Of a stretch of DNA of 64,000 bases, positions 33,843-43,088 are shown piece by piece; the first letter of the stretch is position 1; each line of letters opens with the position of its first letter. The stretch is from CAIVVT01 sp052145115. GTDB taxonomy: Bacteria > Acidobacteriota > Terriglobia > Bryobacterales > Bryobacteraceae. The notes under the pieces are model-generated. The model was given only the letters and a program-made list of their open reading frames with translations, did not search any database and was not told the DNA's origin. The DNA lies in assembly GCA_052145115.1 (NCBI GenBank), contig JBKQPG010000046.1, forward strand, positions 1 to 64,000, in the 5' to 3' direction. Made by a program: the position numbers and the translations under genes.

Positions 33843-34379
33843 ATGACACACGAAAACAAAGTCGCTGCCGTGCGCGAAGCGGCACACAACGTATTTGAGA
33901 CCATGCTGGGCCGGCAGCTGCTCGATCGAGAGCCGACCTGCGAGGCCGATTCACCGGTCCACATGGAAGGCGTGGTTGCGCTCATCGGGCTGGCGGGCGA
34001 ATGGGCCGGCACGGGCGCGTTTCGTTGCTCGGCAGACATGGCCAGGAAGGTCAGCGGGTTGCTCCTCATGCAGGAGTTCGCGGCCGTCGACCAGGAAGTC
34101 CTCGACGCGGTGGGCGAAATCACCAACATGATTCTGGGCAACGTGAAAACCGTGTTCGAAGAGACTCTCGGCCCGATGGGATTGAGCATCCCGACGGTCA
34201 TCTTCGGCCGCAACTTCATGACGCGCAGTGTGGGGCGCAACGAGTGGACGGTGGTGCCATTCGAACTCGATGGCGAAGTCTTCGAAATCCAGGTCTCACT
34301 CGCCCGGCAGCCCTCCCGACGAGGCTCCGGATCGGGCCCACAGCAGCGTCTCTCGACTGTTGTTTCCATGGAATCCTGA
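33843..34379 (+). CDS. CheX/CheC-like phosphatase of the receiver
   Basis: The 178-residue protein fits the CheX/CheC/FliY fold, with the phosphatase motif ExxN in DAVGEITNMILGNVK. Proteins of this family dephosphorylate CheY-like receivers, and its gene follows one directly. The last 25 residues are Ser/Gly/Gln-rich and probably disordered. Start: ATG at 33843, with AAGGAA upstream. Confidence 0.82.
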   Translation: MTHENKVAAVREAAHNVFETMLGRQLLDREPTCEADSPVHMEGVVALIGLAGEWAGTGAFRCSADMARKVSGLLLMQEFAAVDQEVLDAVGEITNMILGNVKTVFEETLGPMGLSIPTVIFGRNFMTRSVGRNEWTVVPFELDGEVFEIQVSLARQPSRRGSGSGPQQRLSTVVSMES

Positions 34380-34447
34380 GCGGGATCGCTGCGCGCCAGC
34401 CGCGCGGCGCGCGTCGCCGCGTCGGGACAATGCCGGTTGAGCTGGGG

Positions 34448-35506
34448 TCAGATCCCGCGCAGCGTCATCACCATGTGATCCAGCGAAGGGCCTTTTTGCA
34501 CGTTCCGGCGCTGCAATCCGATCAGCTCATCGGCAGACGCGATGGCCTGGCGTAGCCATTCGAAGCTGACTCTCGAGGCCAGCCGTTCGAGCTCGCCGGC
34601 GATGTCCTGGTTGCGGACCGAATCCCCATGGTGCATCAGCACGAGAAGGTCCTCCAGCAGCCCGTAGAGGATTTTGAAATACAAATCCAGCTTCTCGGAC
34701 TTGCTACTGATGAGGGCATCCGAGCGCTGCACCCAGTGCGCAAAGGAACCGCCGGCAGCGGCCTCCAGCAAGACCAGCAGAGCGCTGCGCCGCTTCTCAT
34801 AGGCCGCCAGGTCCATCGCTGTCGCGAGCCCCGGGCATCCGCCCGAAAGCGCGATCCTCCTGGCCGGTTCATTCAGGGCGCGGAACTCAGCGAATGAAAC
34901 CATCTCCGCGTCCGATAAGGGAGACAGATGGAACTGCACACTGCGCGAGCGGATCGTCGGGGGAAGATCAAACGGGTTTTCCGCGGTCAGAAACAGGATC
35001 AGATGCGGAGGAGGCTCCTCCAGGGTTTTCAGGAGGGCGTCCGCGACCTGGTGGCTGGCGCGGTCGAACTGGTCGATCAGGAAGACGCGCCAGCGGCCGC
35101 GCATGGGCAGCAACTGCGCGCGCTCGCGCACGAGGCGCATTTGAGGGATCGAAATCTGCCGCAGCGGGCCTTCGGGGCAGAACGTGACGAAGTCGGGATG
35201 CGTGCTGAAGAAAAGCGGATCCTCGGTGCGCTTCTCGCCCGTCCAGCGCTCCCGCTCCGCGATCAGCGCCCGGTTCTGTTCGCGGCTGAGATCGTCCTGC
35301 TCGATCTTCTCGGCTGATCCCGGCCTCAGGCCGGCGACGCCGGCGGCCTGCGTGTCCAACAGCCGGGCCGCAAACCGCCGCACGAGCGTGGCCTTGCCGA
35401 CGCCCTCGGGCCCGGACAGCAGCAGGGTCTGCGGAATCCGATTCGCCGCAATCATCCGTTCCAGCGCCTGGGCCGTGCTGGCGTTGCCCCAGAAGTGTTC
35501 AAACAC
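34448..35506 (-). CDS. holB: DNA polymerase III delta' subunit (clamp loader)
   Basis: The 352-residue AAA+ clamp-loader subunit has GPEGVGKATLVRRFA, a central WRVFLIDQFDRASHQVADALLKTLEEPP stretch (split here only by the usual AAA geometry) and the sensor region TIRSRSVQFHLSPL. The GTG at 35506 gives VFEHFWGN, the usual N-terminus, and overlaps the tmk stop by 8 nt; a GGGAGG lies upstream. The tmk-holB order is common in bacteria. Confidence 0.9.
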   Translation of the reverse strand: MFEHFWGNASTAQALERMIAANRIPQTLLLSGPEGVGKATLVRRFAARLLDTQAAGVAGLRPGSAEKIEQDDLSREQNRALIAERERWTGEKRTEDPLFFSTHPDFVTFCPEGPLRQISIPQMRLVRERAQLLPMRGRWRVFLIDQFDRASHQVADALLKTLEEPPPHLILFLTAENPFDLPPTIRSRSVQFHLSPLSDAEMVSFAEFRALNEPARRIALSGGCPGLATAMDLAAYEKRRSALLVLLEAAAGGSFAHWVQRSDALISSKSEKLDLYFKILYGLLEDLLVLMHHGDSVRNQDIAGELERLASRVSFEWLRQAIASADELIGLQRRNVQKGPSLDHMVMTLRGI

Positions 35507-36161
35507 GGCCGGCCTCCCAACGCGAGTAGGTCTCCCACACCCGCTCCGCCACATGCTCGGGGGCGCCGTCGCCATGCACGCGCACGAAGCGGTCCGGCTC
35601 CCGTTCGGCCAACGCCCTGTAGCCCTGCAGAACGCGGTCGTAGAAGGCCTGGCTCTGCTCGTCCATCCGCGTCCCAGCGCTCGAGAGCTGTGTGTTGCGG
35701 TGGCGCGCGCGACTCAGGCTGAGCTCGGGATCGGTGTCCAGCCACAGCGTCAGGTCCGGCGTCCGTCCCCGGCAGGCGATGCGGTCCAGGTCGGCCACGA
35801 TCTGCTCGCCCAACCGCCGTCCGTGGCCCTGGTAGGCGAAGGTGGAATCCGTCCAGCGGTCCGAGAGCACAATGGCGCCCTTGGCCAGCGCGGGTTCCAG
35901 TAACTCATCCACGTTCTGCGCTCGGGCCGCGAAGTACAGCAGCATTTCAGCCGTGAAACCCATGTTGTCGTGAGCCGGATCGAGCAGGATGCGCCGGATC
36001 GCGGTCCCGATAGTTGTTCCACCCGGCTCGACGGTTTCGATCACCTCGAGCTCCTGCTGCCGCAGGCGCTCCGCCAGCATTCGCATTTGAGTCGTCTTGC
36101 CACTTCCGTCGAGCCCTTCAAACGTGATGAAGCGTCCGCGGCGGGGGTCAATCGTAGACAT
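35499..36161 (-). CDS. tmk: Thymidylate kinase
   Basis: The 220-residue dTMP kinase has P-loop FEGLDGSGKTTQ (14-25), EPGGTTIG, and LSDRWTDSTFAYQGHGR with the DR(Y/W) nucleoside-binding residues. The usual TREPGG reads TVEPGG, so the common arginine before the motif is a valine. It overlaps the UDG gene by 14 nt and holB by 8 nt, in a compact operon. Confidence 0.95.
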   Translation of the reverse strand: MSTIDPRRGRFITFEGLDGSGKTTQMRMLAERLRQQELEVIETVEPGGTTIGTAIRRILLDPAHDNMGFTAEMLLYFAARAQNVDELLEPALAKGAIVLSDRWTDSTFAYQGHGRRLGEQIVADLDRIACRGRTPDLTLWLDTDPELSLSRARHRNTQLSSAGTRMDEQSQAFYDRVLQGYRALAEREPDRFVRVHGDGAPEHVAERVWETYSRWEAGRV

Positions 36162-36951
36162 AGTGGAGCGCCTGTTTGAGGTCTTCCCACGCCTCGCGCT
36201 TGGCGTTTTGCGAGTAGGGGCGCAGCAGAAACGACGGGTGGTAGGTCGGCATGACCGGGATGTCCCTCCAATTCTGCCAGTTGCCGCGGAGCCGGGTGAT
36301 GCCTTCGCGCGTTCCTAGCAGCGCCTTCACGGCCGTGCCGCCAAGAGCGCAAATGGCCTTCGGACGAAGCACCATCAACTGGCGGGACAGGAACTGGCCG
36401 CAGATCCCCATTTCGTCCGGCAGCGGCGCGCGGTTCTCCGGCGGCCGGCACTTGACGACGTTGCAGATGTAGACGTCCTCGCGCCGGATTGCCAGGCCTT
36501 CCTTCATCGCCGTGGCGTTGATCATCTGCGTCAGCAACTGGCCGGCGCGCCCAACGAACGGCAGCCCCTGCTGGTCCTCATCCGCTCCCGGCCCCTCGCC
36601 GACAAACACCAGCCGGGCCCGCGGATTGCCCGAGCCGAAGACGATCTTGTGGCGCTTTTCGCACAGCCGGCAGCGTTTGCAGTCCCCGATGTCTTCCACG
36701 ATCCGCTCGAGCGTATCGAGTTCTGACGCGAACTCCAGCAGGCTCGGCAACGCCGGTAAAGCGGGCGCCAGTGAGATCTGTCCGGGCCTGGCGGCGGCGG
36801 GCGATTCTGTGCGCTGCAGCGTTTCCGGAAGGGCGTTGCGCGGTTGCGAGCGGCCGGGTCCGGCCGCATTTTCCAGCGGAGGAATACTCAGTTGGCTGAT
36901 GCCCAGATCGCGGAAAAACTCGAGATGACGCTTCAAGGATTCTCGATCCAT
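36148..36951 (-). CDS. Uracil-DNA glycosylase, family 4 (Fe-S)
   Basis: The 267-residue base-excision repair enzyme has cluster cysteines in CKRCRLC and in CNVVKCRPPENR plus ICGQF, active-site motif GEGPGADEDQQGLPFVG and the second motif HPSFLLR. An extra N-terminal stretch of about 80 residues, rich in Pro and Gln, precedes the catalytic domain, as in many family-4 enzymes. It lies between coaBC and tmk in the same transcription unit. Confidence 0.94.
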   Translation of the reverse strand: MDRESLKRHLEFFRDLGISQLSIPPLENAAGPGRSQPRNALPETLQRTESPAAARPGQISLAPALPALPSLLEFASELDTLERIVEDIGDCKRCRLCEKRHKIVFGSGNPRARLVFVGEGPGADEDQQGLPFVGRAGQLLTQMINATAMKEGLAIRREDVYICNVVKCRPPENRAPLPDEMGICGQFLSRQLMVLRPKAICALGGTAVKALLGTREGITRLRGNWQNWRDIPVMPTYHPSFLLRPYSQNAKREAWEDLKQALHYVYD

Positions 36952-36969
36952 GACCGTAGCGAACGGAAC

Positions 36970-38196
36970 TCAACTGTCCTGGTGATGAAGCGCCAGCCGC
37001 AGCTTCAGGATCTGATCGAGAACCTGGTCCGCGATCACGCGCTTGGGCGCCTTGGCGAGATGCAGGTTCTCGCCTGCCCGCTGGACGAGAACCACCTCGT
37101 TCTGTTCGGATTCGAACCCCGTGCCGTCCTGCGAAACAAGGTTCGCCACCACCATGTCGCAGTTTTTCGATTCGAGTTTGCGCCGCGCTTCCGGGACCAA
37201 ATTCTCGGTCTCCGCCGCGAATCCGATCAGAATCTGATCTTTTTTGCGGCGGCCGAGTTCGGCCAGAATATCGGGCGTCGGCTCCAGATCGAGCGAGTAC
37301 CGCATGGGGGTCTTCTTGACCTTCTGCCGGGGCACATTGGCGACATAGTAGTCGGCCACGGCGGCGGACTTCAGGACGATGCTCGACTCGTCGAGCCGGC
37401 TCATCACTGCCTGGTGCATTTCCAGCGCAGTTTGGACCTGAATCAATTCGACGCCTTCGGGAGGGGACAGATGCACCGGGCCGCTCACCAGGATGACTCG
37501 CGCGCCGCGCGCCACGGCCGCCTCCGCCAGCGCATAGCCCATCTTGCCGCTGGAACGGTTGGAGATGAAGCGGACCGGGTCCATCGGCTCGCGCGTCGGC
37601 CCGGCCGTGACGAGCACCGTCTCGTGGTCGAAGTCATGCCGTTGGGTGACCATGCGGTAGGCGATGGCCGCGATCCGCTCGGGATCGGGCAGGCGGCCGG
37701 GGCCCACCGTGCCGCAGGCCAACGGCCCCGCGTCGGGATCCAGAACGGTGTGGCCGCGCCGCTTCAAAATCTCCAGGTTGTGCATGGTGGCCGGGTGCTG
37801 CCACATGGCCGTATTCATCGCCGGGCAGAGCAGCACGGGCCCCTGGAAAGCAAGGTAGAACGTGGTCAGGAAATCGTTGGCCAGGCCTTGCGCGAAGCGG
37901 GCCAGCAGGTCAGCAGTGGCGGGCGCCACCACCAGCAGGCGGCTCTCCTGAGCGACCGCGATATGCTCCACCGAACTGGAGAGCACGTCCTCGGAACTGT
38001 GGGTGGGAAACAGGCTCGTGATGACCTTTCGTCCGGTCAGCGCCGCGAAGGTCAGCGGTTGGATAAATTCGCGCGCCGCCTCGGTCATCACAGTGCGCAC
38101 GTCGAAGCCACGTTCCATCAGCGCGCGCGCAAGTTCGGCCGACTTGTAGGCTGCGATGCCTCCGCCGACCCCTAAAACTGCGGGTATGCCGGGCAT
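36970..38196 (-). CDS. coaBC: Bifunctional phosphopantothenoylcysteine synthetase/decarboxylase
   Basis: The 408-residue fusion acts in coenzyme A synthesis. The N-terminal CoaC flavin-dependent decarboxylase (GGGIAAYKSAELAR, CPAMNTAMW, ACGTVGPGRLPDP) runs to about residue 185. The C-terminal CoaB ligase follows (VTAGPTREPMDPVRFISNRS, then KKTPMRYSLDLEPTPDIL). Length is normal. It lies 19 bp downstream of rpoZ. Confidence 0.96.
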   Translation of the reverse strand: MPGIPAVLGVGGGIAAYKSAELARALMERGFDVRTVMTEAAREFIQPLTFAALTGRKVITSLFPTHSSEDVLSSSVEHIAVAQESRLLVVAPATADLLARFAQGLANDFLTTFYLAFQGPVLLCPAMNTAMWQHPATMHNLEILKRRGHTVLDPDAGPLACGTVGPGRLPDPERIAAIAYRMVTQRHDFDHETVLVTAGPTREPMDPVRFISNRSSGKMGYALAEAAVARGARVILVSGPVHLSPPEGVELIQVQTALEMHQAVMSRLDESSIVLKSAAVADYYVANVPRQKVKKTPMRYSLDLEPTPDILAELGRRKKDQILIGFAAETENLVPEARRKLESKNCDMVVANLVSQDGTGFESEQNEVVLVQRAGENLHLAKAPKRVIADQVLDQILKLRLALHHQDS

Positions 38197-38215
38197 GAAG
38201 ATCCCGCCAGCGGTG

Positions 38216-38461
38216 TCAGAGCTGCTCTTCGGCCGGCGGCTCGGGCGGCTGCACCCCAGGGTCGTACCAACTCACCAGACCGCGCCGCACCTCTTCCATC
38301 GCCGCCACGGTCGGTTTCTTCGACGTGCTGGGCAGAAACGAGCGGGCGCCGCTCTGCAGTTGCCGGGCGCGTTTTGCCGCCACGATGATGAACCGGTAAG
38401 CGCTCAATTCCGGGTCGTCCGGAATCGCGAAGATGGGACTGCGGGTCGTCCGTTCGGCCAT
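38216..38461 (-). CDS. rpoZ: RNA polymerase omega subunit
   Basis: The 81-residue protein contains the omega signature SAYRFIIVAAKRARQLQSGA and a downstream KKPTVAAMEEVRRGLVSW segment. Omega helps fold and assemble the beta' subunit. The gmk-rpoZ-coaBC order seen here is widespread, which supports the call despite the small size. Confidence 0.93.
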   Translation of the reverse strand: MAERTTRSPIFAIPDDPELSAYRFIIVAAKRARQLQSGARSFLPSTSKKPTVAAMEEVRRGLVSWYDPGVQPPEPPAEEQL

Positions 38462-38472
38462 GCTGCACTCCT

Positions 38473-39126
38473 TCAGGCTTCGTTCCCTCGAAATGTTTCC
38501 AGAATCCGTTCCACCCGCTCCGTCACCGCGGGGTTGGCCCGGCGAAGGGCATCCACGATTGGATTAGCGCCCCCTCCGCGTTCCGCATCGACAATCGCCT
38601 GCAGCCGTTCGCTCGCCAAATCCACATCGTCGTTGACGAGAACGTAATCGTAGCGGCGAAAATCCTCGATTTCCCGAGCCGCTCCCGCCAGCCTTCGCAA
38701 AATCACCTCCTCGGAGTCTTCCGAGCGGGTCCGCAAACGCTTGGCCAGTTCTTCCCTGGACGGGGCCAGTATAAAGATACTGACGGCTTCGGGTATCTTC
38801 TCCTTCAATTGTCGCGCACCCTGAACGTCGATGTCGAGAACCACGTCCTTGCCCTCGGTCTGGCCGCGCTCCAGGACGCCGCGATGGGTTCCATAGTAAT
38901 TCCCAAAGACCAGCGCCCATTCGAGGAATTCGCCGCGGCGGATTCGCGCTTCGAACTCCGGCCGCGTGATGAAGACGTAGTGCTGGCCGTTGACCTCGGT
39001 CCCGCGCGGCGCGCGCGTCGTATAGGAGGTCGAGAAGATCAGGTTCTGATCGTGCGCCAGCAGGCGCTTCACCAGCGTGGACTTGCCCGAGCCAGAGGGC
39101 GCCGAGATGATGAAAACGCGGCTCAT
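38473..39126 (-). CDS. gmk: Guanylate kinase
   Basis: The 217-residue GMP kinase has P-loop SAPSGSGKSTLVKRLL, STSYTTRAPRGTEVNGQHY for GMP binding, and LDIDVQGARQLKEK. Its ATG overlaps the TGA of yicC by 4 nt and it is followed by rpoZ after 11 bp. Confidence 0.96.
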   Translation of the reverse strand: MSRVFIISAPSGSGKSTLVKRLLAHDQNLIFSTSYTTRAPRGTEVNGQHYVFITRPEFEARIRRGEFLEWALVFGNYYGTHRGVLERGQTEGKDVVLDIDVQGARQLKEKIPEAVSIFILAPSREELAKRLRTRSEDSEEVILRRLAGAAREIEDFRRYDYVLVNDDVDLASERLQAIVDAERGGGANPIVDALRRANPAVTERVERILETFRGNEA

Positions 39127-40016
39127 TCCAGATTCAAGGCTTGCTCGCGGATGCGCTCGATACTAGTCTTGATTTCCAGGCCCAGTGCTGTGATCCGCAC
39201 CCCCGGCTCGCCGGCTCCGGACGTTTTCGAAAGGGTGGTGTTCGTTTCCCGGTTCATCTCCTGCAACAGGAAGTCGAGCTTCTTGCCAAGTTCGCCGCCC
39301 TGGTCGAGCAGTTGCTCGAGTTCGCGGACGTGGACGTTCAGCCGGTCCACTTCCTCGCTCACATCGCTGCGATCCACCAGGTACGCAACCTCCTGGGCCA
39401 GGCGCTGCGGCTCCAGCGGCATGCCGTTGAACAGCTTCGAAATGCGCTCCTGCAGACGGATCCGGATCGCCTCCGTCACTGCGCCGCGGAGTTCCCAAAT
39501 GACCTGGGCATATTGGCGGATCAGTTCGTTGTGGCCGCGCATGGCGGCCACCGTCTCCTGGCCTTCCCGCTCCCGGAACCGGTTCAGCGCGTCGAGCGCG
39601 TCCTCGGTGGCCCGCACTGCCTCGGCCGCAGTCTCTTCGGGCAGCGGCGCGGCCTCATCCTGGGAGAGCATCCCGGGAATCCGCAAGGCCCGATTGGGGT
39701 CCGGATCGGCCAGGACTCCACTGAGATCCGACGCCTCCTTCAGCGCTCGCAGGTAGGCGTCGAAAAGCGTTCTGTTCAGGGACGGGCCGGCAGTCTTTTC
39801 GGAGGGCCTGTAAGACAATCGAAGCTCGACGTGCCCGCGGGAGACCTTCCTGCGGACCGTCTGCCGCAGGACCGGGTCCAGCGCGTCAAACTCCATCGGC
39901 AGATAGGCGTGCAGGTCGAGCGCCCGGTGGTTGACGCTCTTCAAAGTGGCCGTAATCTCGCCCCAGGCGCCCTGGCGCCGCGCCTGGGCATAGCCGGTCA
40001 TGCTGCGCACGCTCAT
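39123..40016 (-). CDS. yicC: YicC/YloC-family endoribonuclease
   Basis: The 297-residue protein begins with the family signature RSMTGYAQA and has the N-terminal YicC domain (LKSVNHRALDLHAYLP) and C-terminal DUF1732 domain (DRSDVSEEVDRLNVH, GKKLDFLLQEMNRETNTT). Members are reported to be metal-dependent endoribonucleases that act on small RNAs. It precedes gmk, the usual genomic partner. Confidence 0.95.
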   Translation of the reverse strand: MSVRSMTGYAQARRQGAWGEITATLKSVNHRALDLHAYLPMEFDALDPVLRQTVRRKVSRGHVELRLSYRPSEKTAGPSLNRTLFDAYLRALKEASDLSGVLADPDPNRALRIPGMLSQDEAAPLPEETAAEAVRATEDALDALNRFREREGQETVAAMRGHNELIRQYAQVIWELRGAVTEAIRIRLQERISKLFNGMPLEPQRLAQEVAYLVDRSDVSEEVDRLNVHVRELEQLLDQGGELGKKLDFLLQEMNRETNTTLSKTSGAGEPGVRITALGLEIKTSIERIREQALNLE

Positions 40017-40019
40017 GAA

Positions 40020-41834
40020 TCAGTGCTCCAAGTCAACATACTGCAACCGGTGCAGACGTTCATAGATGCCGCCCTGCGCCAGCAGCTCCTCGTGGGTTCC
40101 GATCTGGCTGATGCGGCTGGCGTCGAGCACGACGATGCGGTCCGCGCGGCGGATGGTCGAAAGGCGGTGCGCGATGACGATCACGGTCCGGTTCGTCATC
40201 AGGTTGACCAGCGCGCGCTGCACCAGCAGCTCGCTTTCGGTGTCCAGTTGCGAAGTCGCCTCGTCCAGAATCAGGATCGGCGCGTTCTTCAGCAGCGCCC
40301 GCGCGATGGAAAGTCTCTGCCGCTGCCCGCCGCTCAGCATTGCGCCGCGCTCGCCGACCCGCGTGTCATAGCCCTGCGGGAGGGCGTCGATAAACTCGTC
40401 GGCAAGGGCGGTCCGGGCCGCCTGGCGGATCTCATCCAGACTCGCTCCCGGCCGCCCGTACCGAATGTTGTTGGCCACAGTGTCGTCGAACAGGAACGTC
40501 TCCTGGCCGACCAGCGCGCACAGGCTGCGCAGCGAAGCCAGCGACGCCGTGCGGATGTCCACGCCGTCGATCAGCACGCGCCCCCGCTCCACGTCGTAGA
40601 ACCGCGGCACCAGCTGCGCCAGCGTCGTCTTGCCCGCGCCGCTGGGACCCACCAGCGCAACCACCTCGCCGCGCTGCACCGCGAGCGAGACGCCCTCCAG
40701 CGCGTGGGTCTCCGCGCCCGGATAGCGGAACCACACATCCTCAAAAACGATGGCTTCCCGCAACCCGGCCAGCTTCTTCGCGCCTTTCACCTCGGAGATG
40801 GCCTGCGGACGGTCGGAATACTCGAACACGCGCTGCGCCGCGCCCAGCGCCTGCTGGAAAATGTTCGTGATCCCGGTCAGCCGCTTGACCGGCTCAAACA
40901 GCAACAGCAGCGCCATGACGAAGCCAGTGAAATTGCCGGCCGTCATGGCGTGCGACTGGATCCGCGTATGGGCGTAGCTCAGCAGGCCGACAATCGTCAC
41001 CGCGCCGAGAAATTCGATGATCGGCGACGGCAGCGCCTGCTGGGCGATGTAACGCAGATTGTTGCGTTTGTAGCGCAGGCCGGCGAGCCCGAAGCGGCGG
41101 CTCTCGTACTCCTCCGCGCCGAAACTCTTCACCACCGCGTGTCCACTGAAGGACTCCTGGAGAATCTGGTTCAACTCCGCGGCGTTATCCTGCGCCGAGC
41201 GCGTCGTCCGCCGGATCCGCTTGCCCAGCCGGGCCGTCGGCAGCAGGACGAACGGCACGACAAACGTGGAAATGAGCGTCAGGCGCCAATCGTACTGGAA
41301 CATCACATAGAGGTAGCCCAGCGCGCTGAAGGATTGGCGGAACCAGTCGGCCAGCATCTGGGAAACCGCCAACTGGATCTTGTCGACATCGCTCATCAGC
41401 GATGACATCAGCCTGCCGGTGGAGTGGCTCTGGAAGAACTCGTGCTCCTCGCGCACCACCTTTTCAAAGGTCTTCTGGCGCAGATCGGTCACCGCGGAAA
41501 AACCGACGTAACTGATCAGATAATTGCCCGCGTAGTCGGTGAGACCCTTGATCAGAAAGACCAGCAGAATCGACACCGCCACCAGCGACCAGACGTCGGT
41601 CAGGTGGAACGGCACAACCTGGTCCAGGTAGACGATGTGGGGCTTGAACGGCAGCTTGACCAATTCGGCCCGCATGCCCGCCGCTTGCGGGTTGAACACA
41701 TTGTCGATGACCGCCTTCACCAGCAGGGGCAATGCGGCGTGCATCGCGCCGGCGATGAGCATCAGCACGATGGCCAGGGCCAGAACCGGGGAATACCGCT
41801 TCGCGTGTCCGATGAGCCGGAACAGTTCCTTCAT
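40020..41834 (-). CDS. msbA: MsbA-like ABC exporter (lipid A-core flippase type)
   Basis: The half-transporter of about 604 residues has six transmembrane helices (about 15-320) fused to an ATPase with Walker A VGPSGAGKTTLAQ, signature LSGGQRQRLSIARA, Walker B ILILDEATSQLD and H-loop IAHRLSTIR. MsbA homodimers flip lipid A-core across the inner membrane. The ATG at 41834 overlaps the TGA of a heptosyltransferase-like gene by 4 nt, which fits a lipopolysaccharide role; other lipid or drug substrates are possible. Confidence 0.88.
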   Translation of the reverse strand: MKELFRLIGHAKRYSPVLALAIVLMLIAGAMHAALPLLVKAVIDNVFNPQAAGMRAELVKLPFKPHIVYLDQVVPFHLTDVWSLVAVSILLVFLIKGLTDYAGNYLISYVGFSAVTDLRQKTFEKVVREEHEFFQSHSTGRLMSSLMSDVDKIQLAVSQMLADWFRQSFSALGYLYVMFQYDWRLTLISTFVVPFVLLPTARLGKRIRRTTRSAQDNAAELNQILQESFSGHAVVKSFGAEEYESRRFGLAGLRYKRNNLRYIAQQALPSPIIEFLGAVTIVGLLSYAHTRIQSHAMTAGNFTGFVMALLLLFEPVKRLTGITNIFQQALGAAQRVFEYSDRPQAISEVKGAKKLAGLREAIVFEDVWFRYPGAETHALEGVSLAVQRGEVVALVGPSGAGKTTLAQLVPRFYDVERGRVLIDGVDIRTASLASLRSLCALVGQETFLFDDTVANNIRYGRPGASLDEIRQAARTALADEFIDALPQGYDTRVGERGAMLSGGQRQRLSIARALLKNAPILILDEATSQLDTESELLVQRALVNLMTNRTVIVIAHRLSTIRRADRIVVLDASRISQIGTHEELLAQGGIYERLHRLQYVDLEH

Positions 41835-42742
41835 GCGCGCGCTCTCAGCTTCTCGACTGCCGCCGTCACCCTTTCCAGGGTTACACTTGCCAGACCCTCC
41901 GCGGCGGTGATGACCTCGCTCCGAGTCCGCCATGGCGCCCACACCGTCGCATCCGAAGAGCCGTACAGAACGACGACCGGCAGGCCGAACGCCGCCGCCA
42001 TGTGGGCTGGCCCGCTATCGTTCCCGACAAACAGCCGCGCTCCCGCGAGCAGTGTTTTCACTTCGCGCAACGGAGCACCTTGCAGACATTCGAATTCTGC
42101 GAACGGCGCGAAATGGTCGCCTCGGCCGCCGATGATCACCACTTCCAGACCATGCTTTTGTTTCAGGTAGTGCCCCAGCGCAACAAACAGCTCTGGCGGC
42201 CAAGCCTTGTGCGCCGCCGAGGCGAACGGATGCAGGACCGCGTGAGGGGCCCGCTCGCGGCCGCTCTCCGCGAACAGGCAGGCGCGCGGGATTTCAGCGC
42301 GCGGAACCCCCAGCCAGAACATCGCCGATGCAATGTGCTCCGCCGTATGAACCGTGCGTTCCTCGCCCAGAATCTCCTGTGCTCGCGGAATGTGGAGATT
42401 GTACAGCGGCTGGGAACGAAAATGGCCGAATCCCGCGCGTAATCGCGCCATCGAGGCGGCGGTCAGCACGGCGCTGCGCGGGCCGCCATGCAAATTGAGA
42501 GTCAAGGCCGGCCTCCACGCGAACGCCCGGCCCGGCCCCGGCGCGAGAATCGCATCGACATCCGGGTTGCCTTCGAACACGGCGGCGAAGCGCTGTTCCA
42601 CCATCACCGCCACGCGCAGGTCGGGCCGTGAATTCTTGAGCAGCCGGAGAGCGGGCGTCGTCAGAACGCAGTCGCCCAGGGACCTGAGCCGGATCACGAG
42701 AACGCGCGCGGAGGGCGGCAGCGTATGGAGCACCGCCGGCAT
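41831..42742 (-). CDS. Glycosyltransferase family 9 (heptosyltransferase-like)
   Basis: The protein of about 303 residues has the GT9 pattern VLVIRLRSLGDCVLTTPALR at the N-terminus, HPFASAAHKAWPPELFVAL in the middle and FVGNDSGPAHMAAAFGLPVV near the C-terminus, where the ADP-heptose-binding site lies. It would extend the inner core of lipopolysaccharide. It is coupled to the msbA-like gene. The ATG at 42742 lies 10 bp after the Trm112-like stop; an upstream ATG at 42775 is an alternative. Confidence 0.9.
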   Translation of the reverse strand: MPAVLHTLPPSARVLVIRLRSLGDCVLTTPALRLLKNSRPDLRVAVMVEQRFAAVFEGNPDVDAILAPGPGRAFAWRPALTLNLHGGPRSAVLTAASMARLRAGFGHFRSQPLYNLHIPRAQEILGEERTVHTAEHIASAMFWLGVPRAEIPRACLFAESGRERAPHAVLHPFASAAHKAWPPELFVALGHYLKQKHGLEVVIIGGRGDHFAPFAEFECLQGAPLREVKTLLAGARLFVGNDSGPAHMAAAFGLPVVVLYGSSDATVWAPWRTRSEVITAAEGLASVTLERVTAAVEKLRARA

Positions 42743-42752
42743 ACGTGCCGTC

Positions 42753-42923
42753 TCAGTCCTCGATCCGCGCCTCATCCACGAGCATCACGGGGATGTCGTC
42801 GCGAATCGGGTACACGCGCCGGCAAGCGGGGCACCTCAGCCCCCCCTGATCCTCGGTCAACTGAACCGGCTCCCTGCAAACGGGACAGACGAGAATGTCA
42901 AGCAGATCCTGACTGACTGCCAT
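42753..42923 (-). CDS. Trm112/YcaR-family small zinc protein
   Basis: The 56-residue protein has two CxxC pairs (LVCPVCREP and LRCPACRRVYPI) and the C-terminal IRDDIPVML of the Trm112 family. Such proteins occur next to lipopolysaccharide genes in many bacteria and act as small zinc-binding partners or stabilisers. It is the first gene of the glycosyltransferase-msbA unit. The 165 bp upstream contain nothing I can name. Confidence 0.88.
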   Translation of the reverse strand: MAVSQDLLDILVCPVCREPVQLTEDQGGLRCPACRRVYPIRDDIPVMLVDEARIED

Positions 42924-43088
42924 GCGCCACCTTCCGGGAAACCCCAGTTTAGCAGAGGCCCCCAGCGTCCATTTCACGATGCTCACCCGGCGATGGGAGC
43001 GCCCCCGCGGTTCACGCCATCGGGCCCCCACATCCGATTTGGAACCGCACCCGGAGGCCCGAAAGCAGAAGGCCTCGAACGGCCGGGG

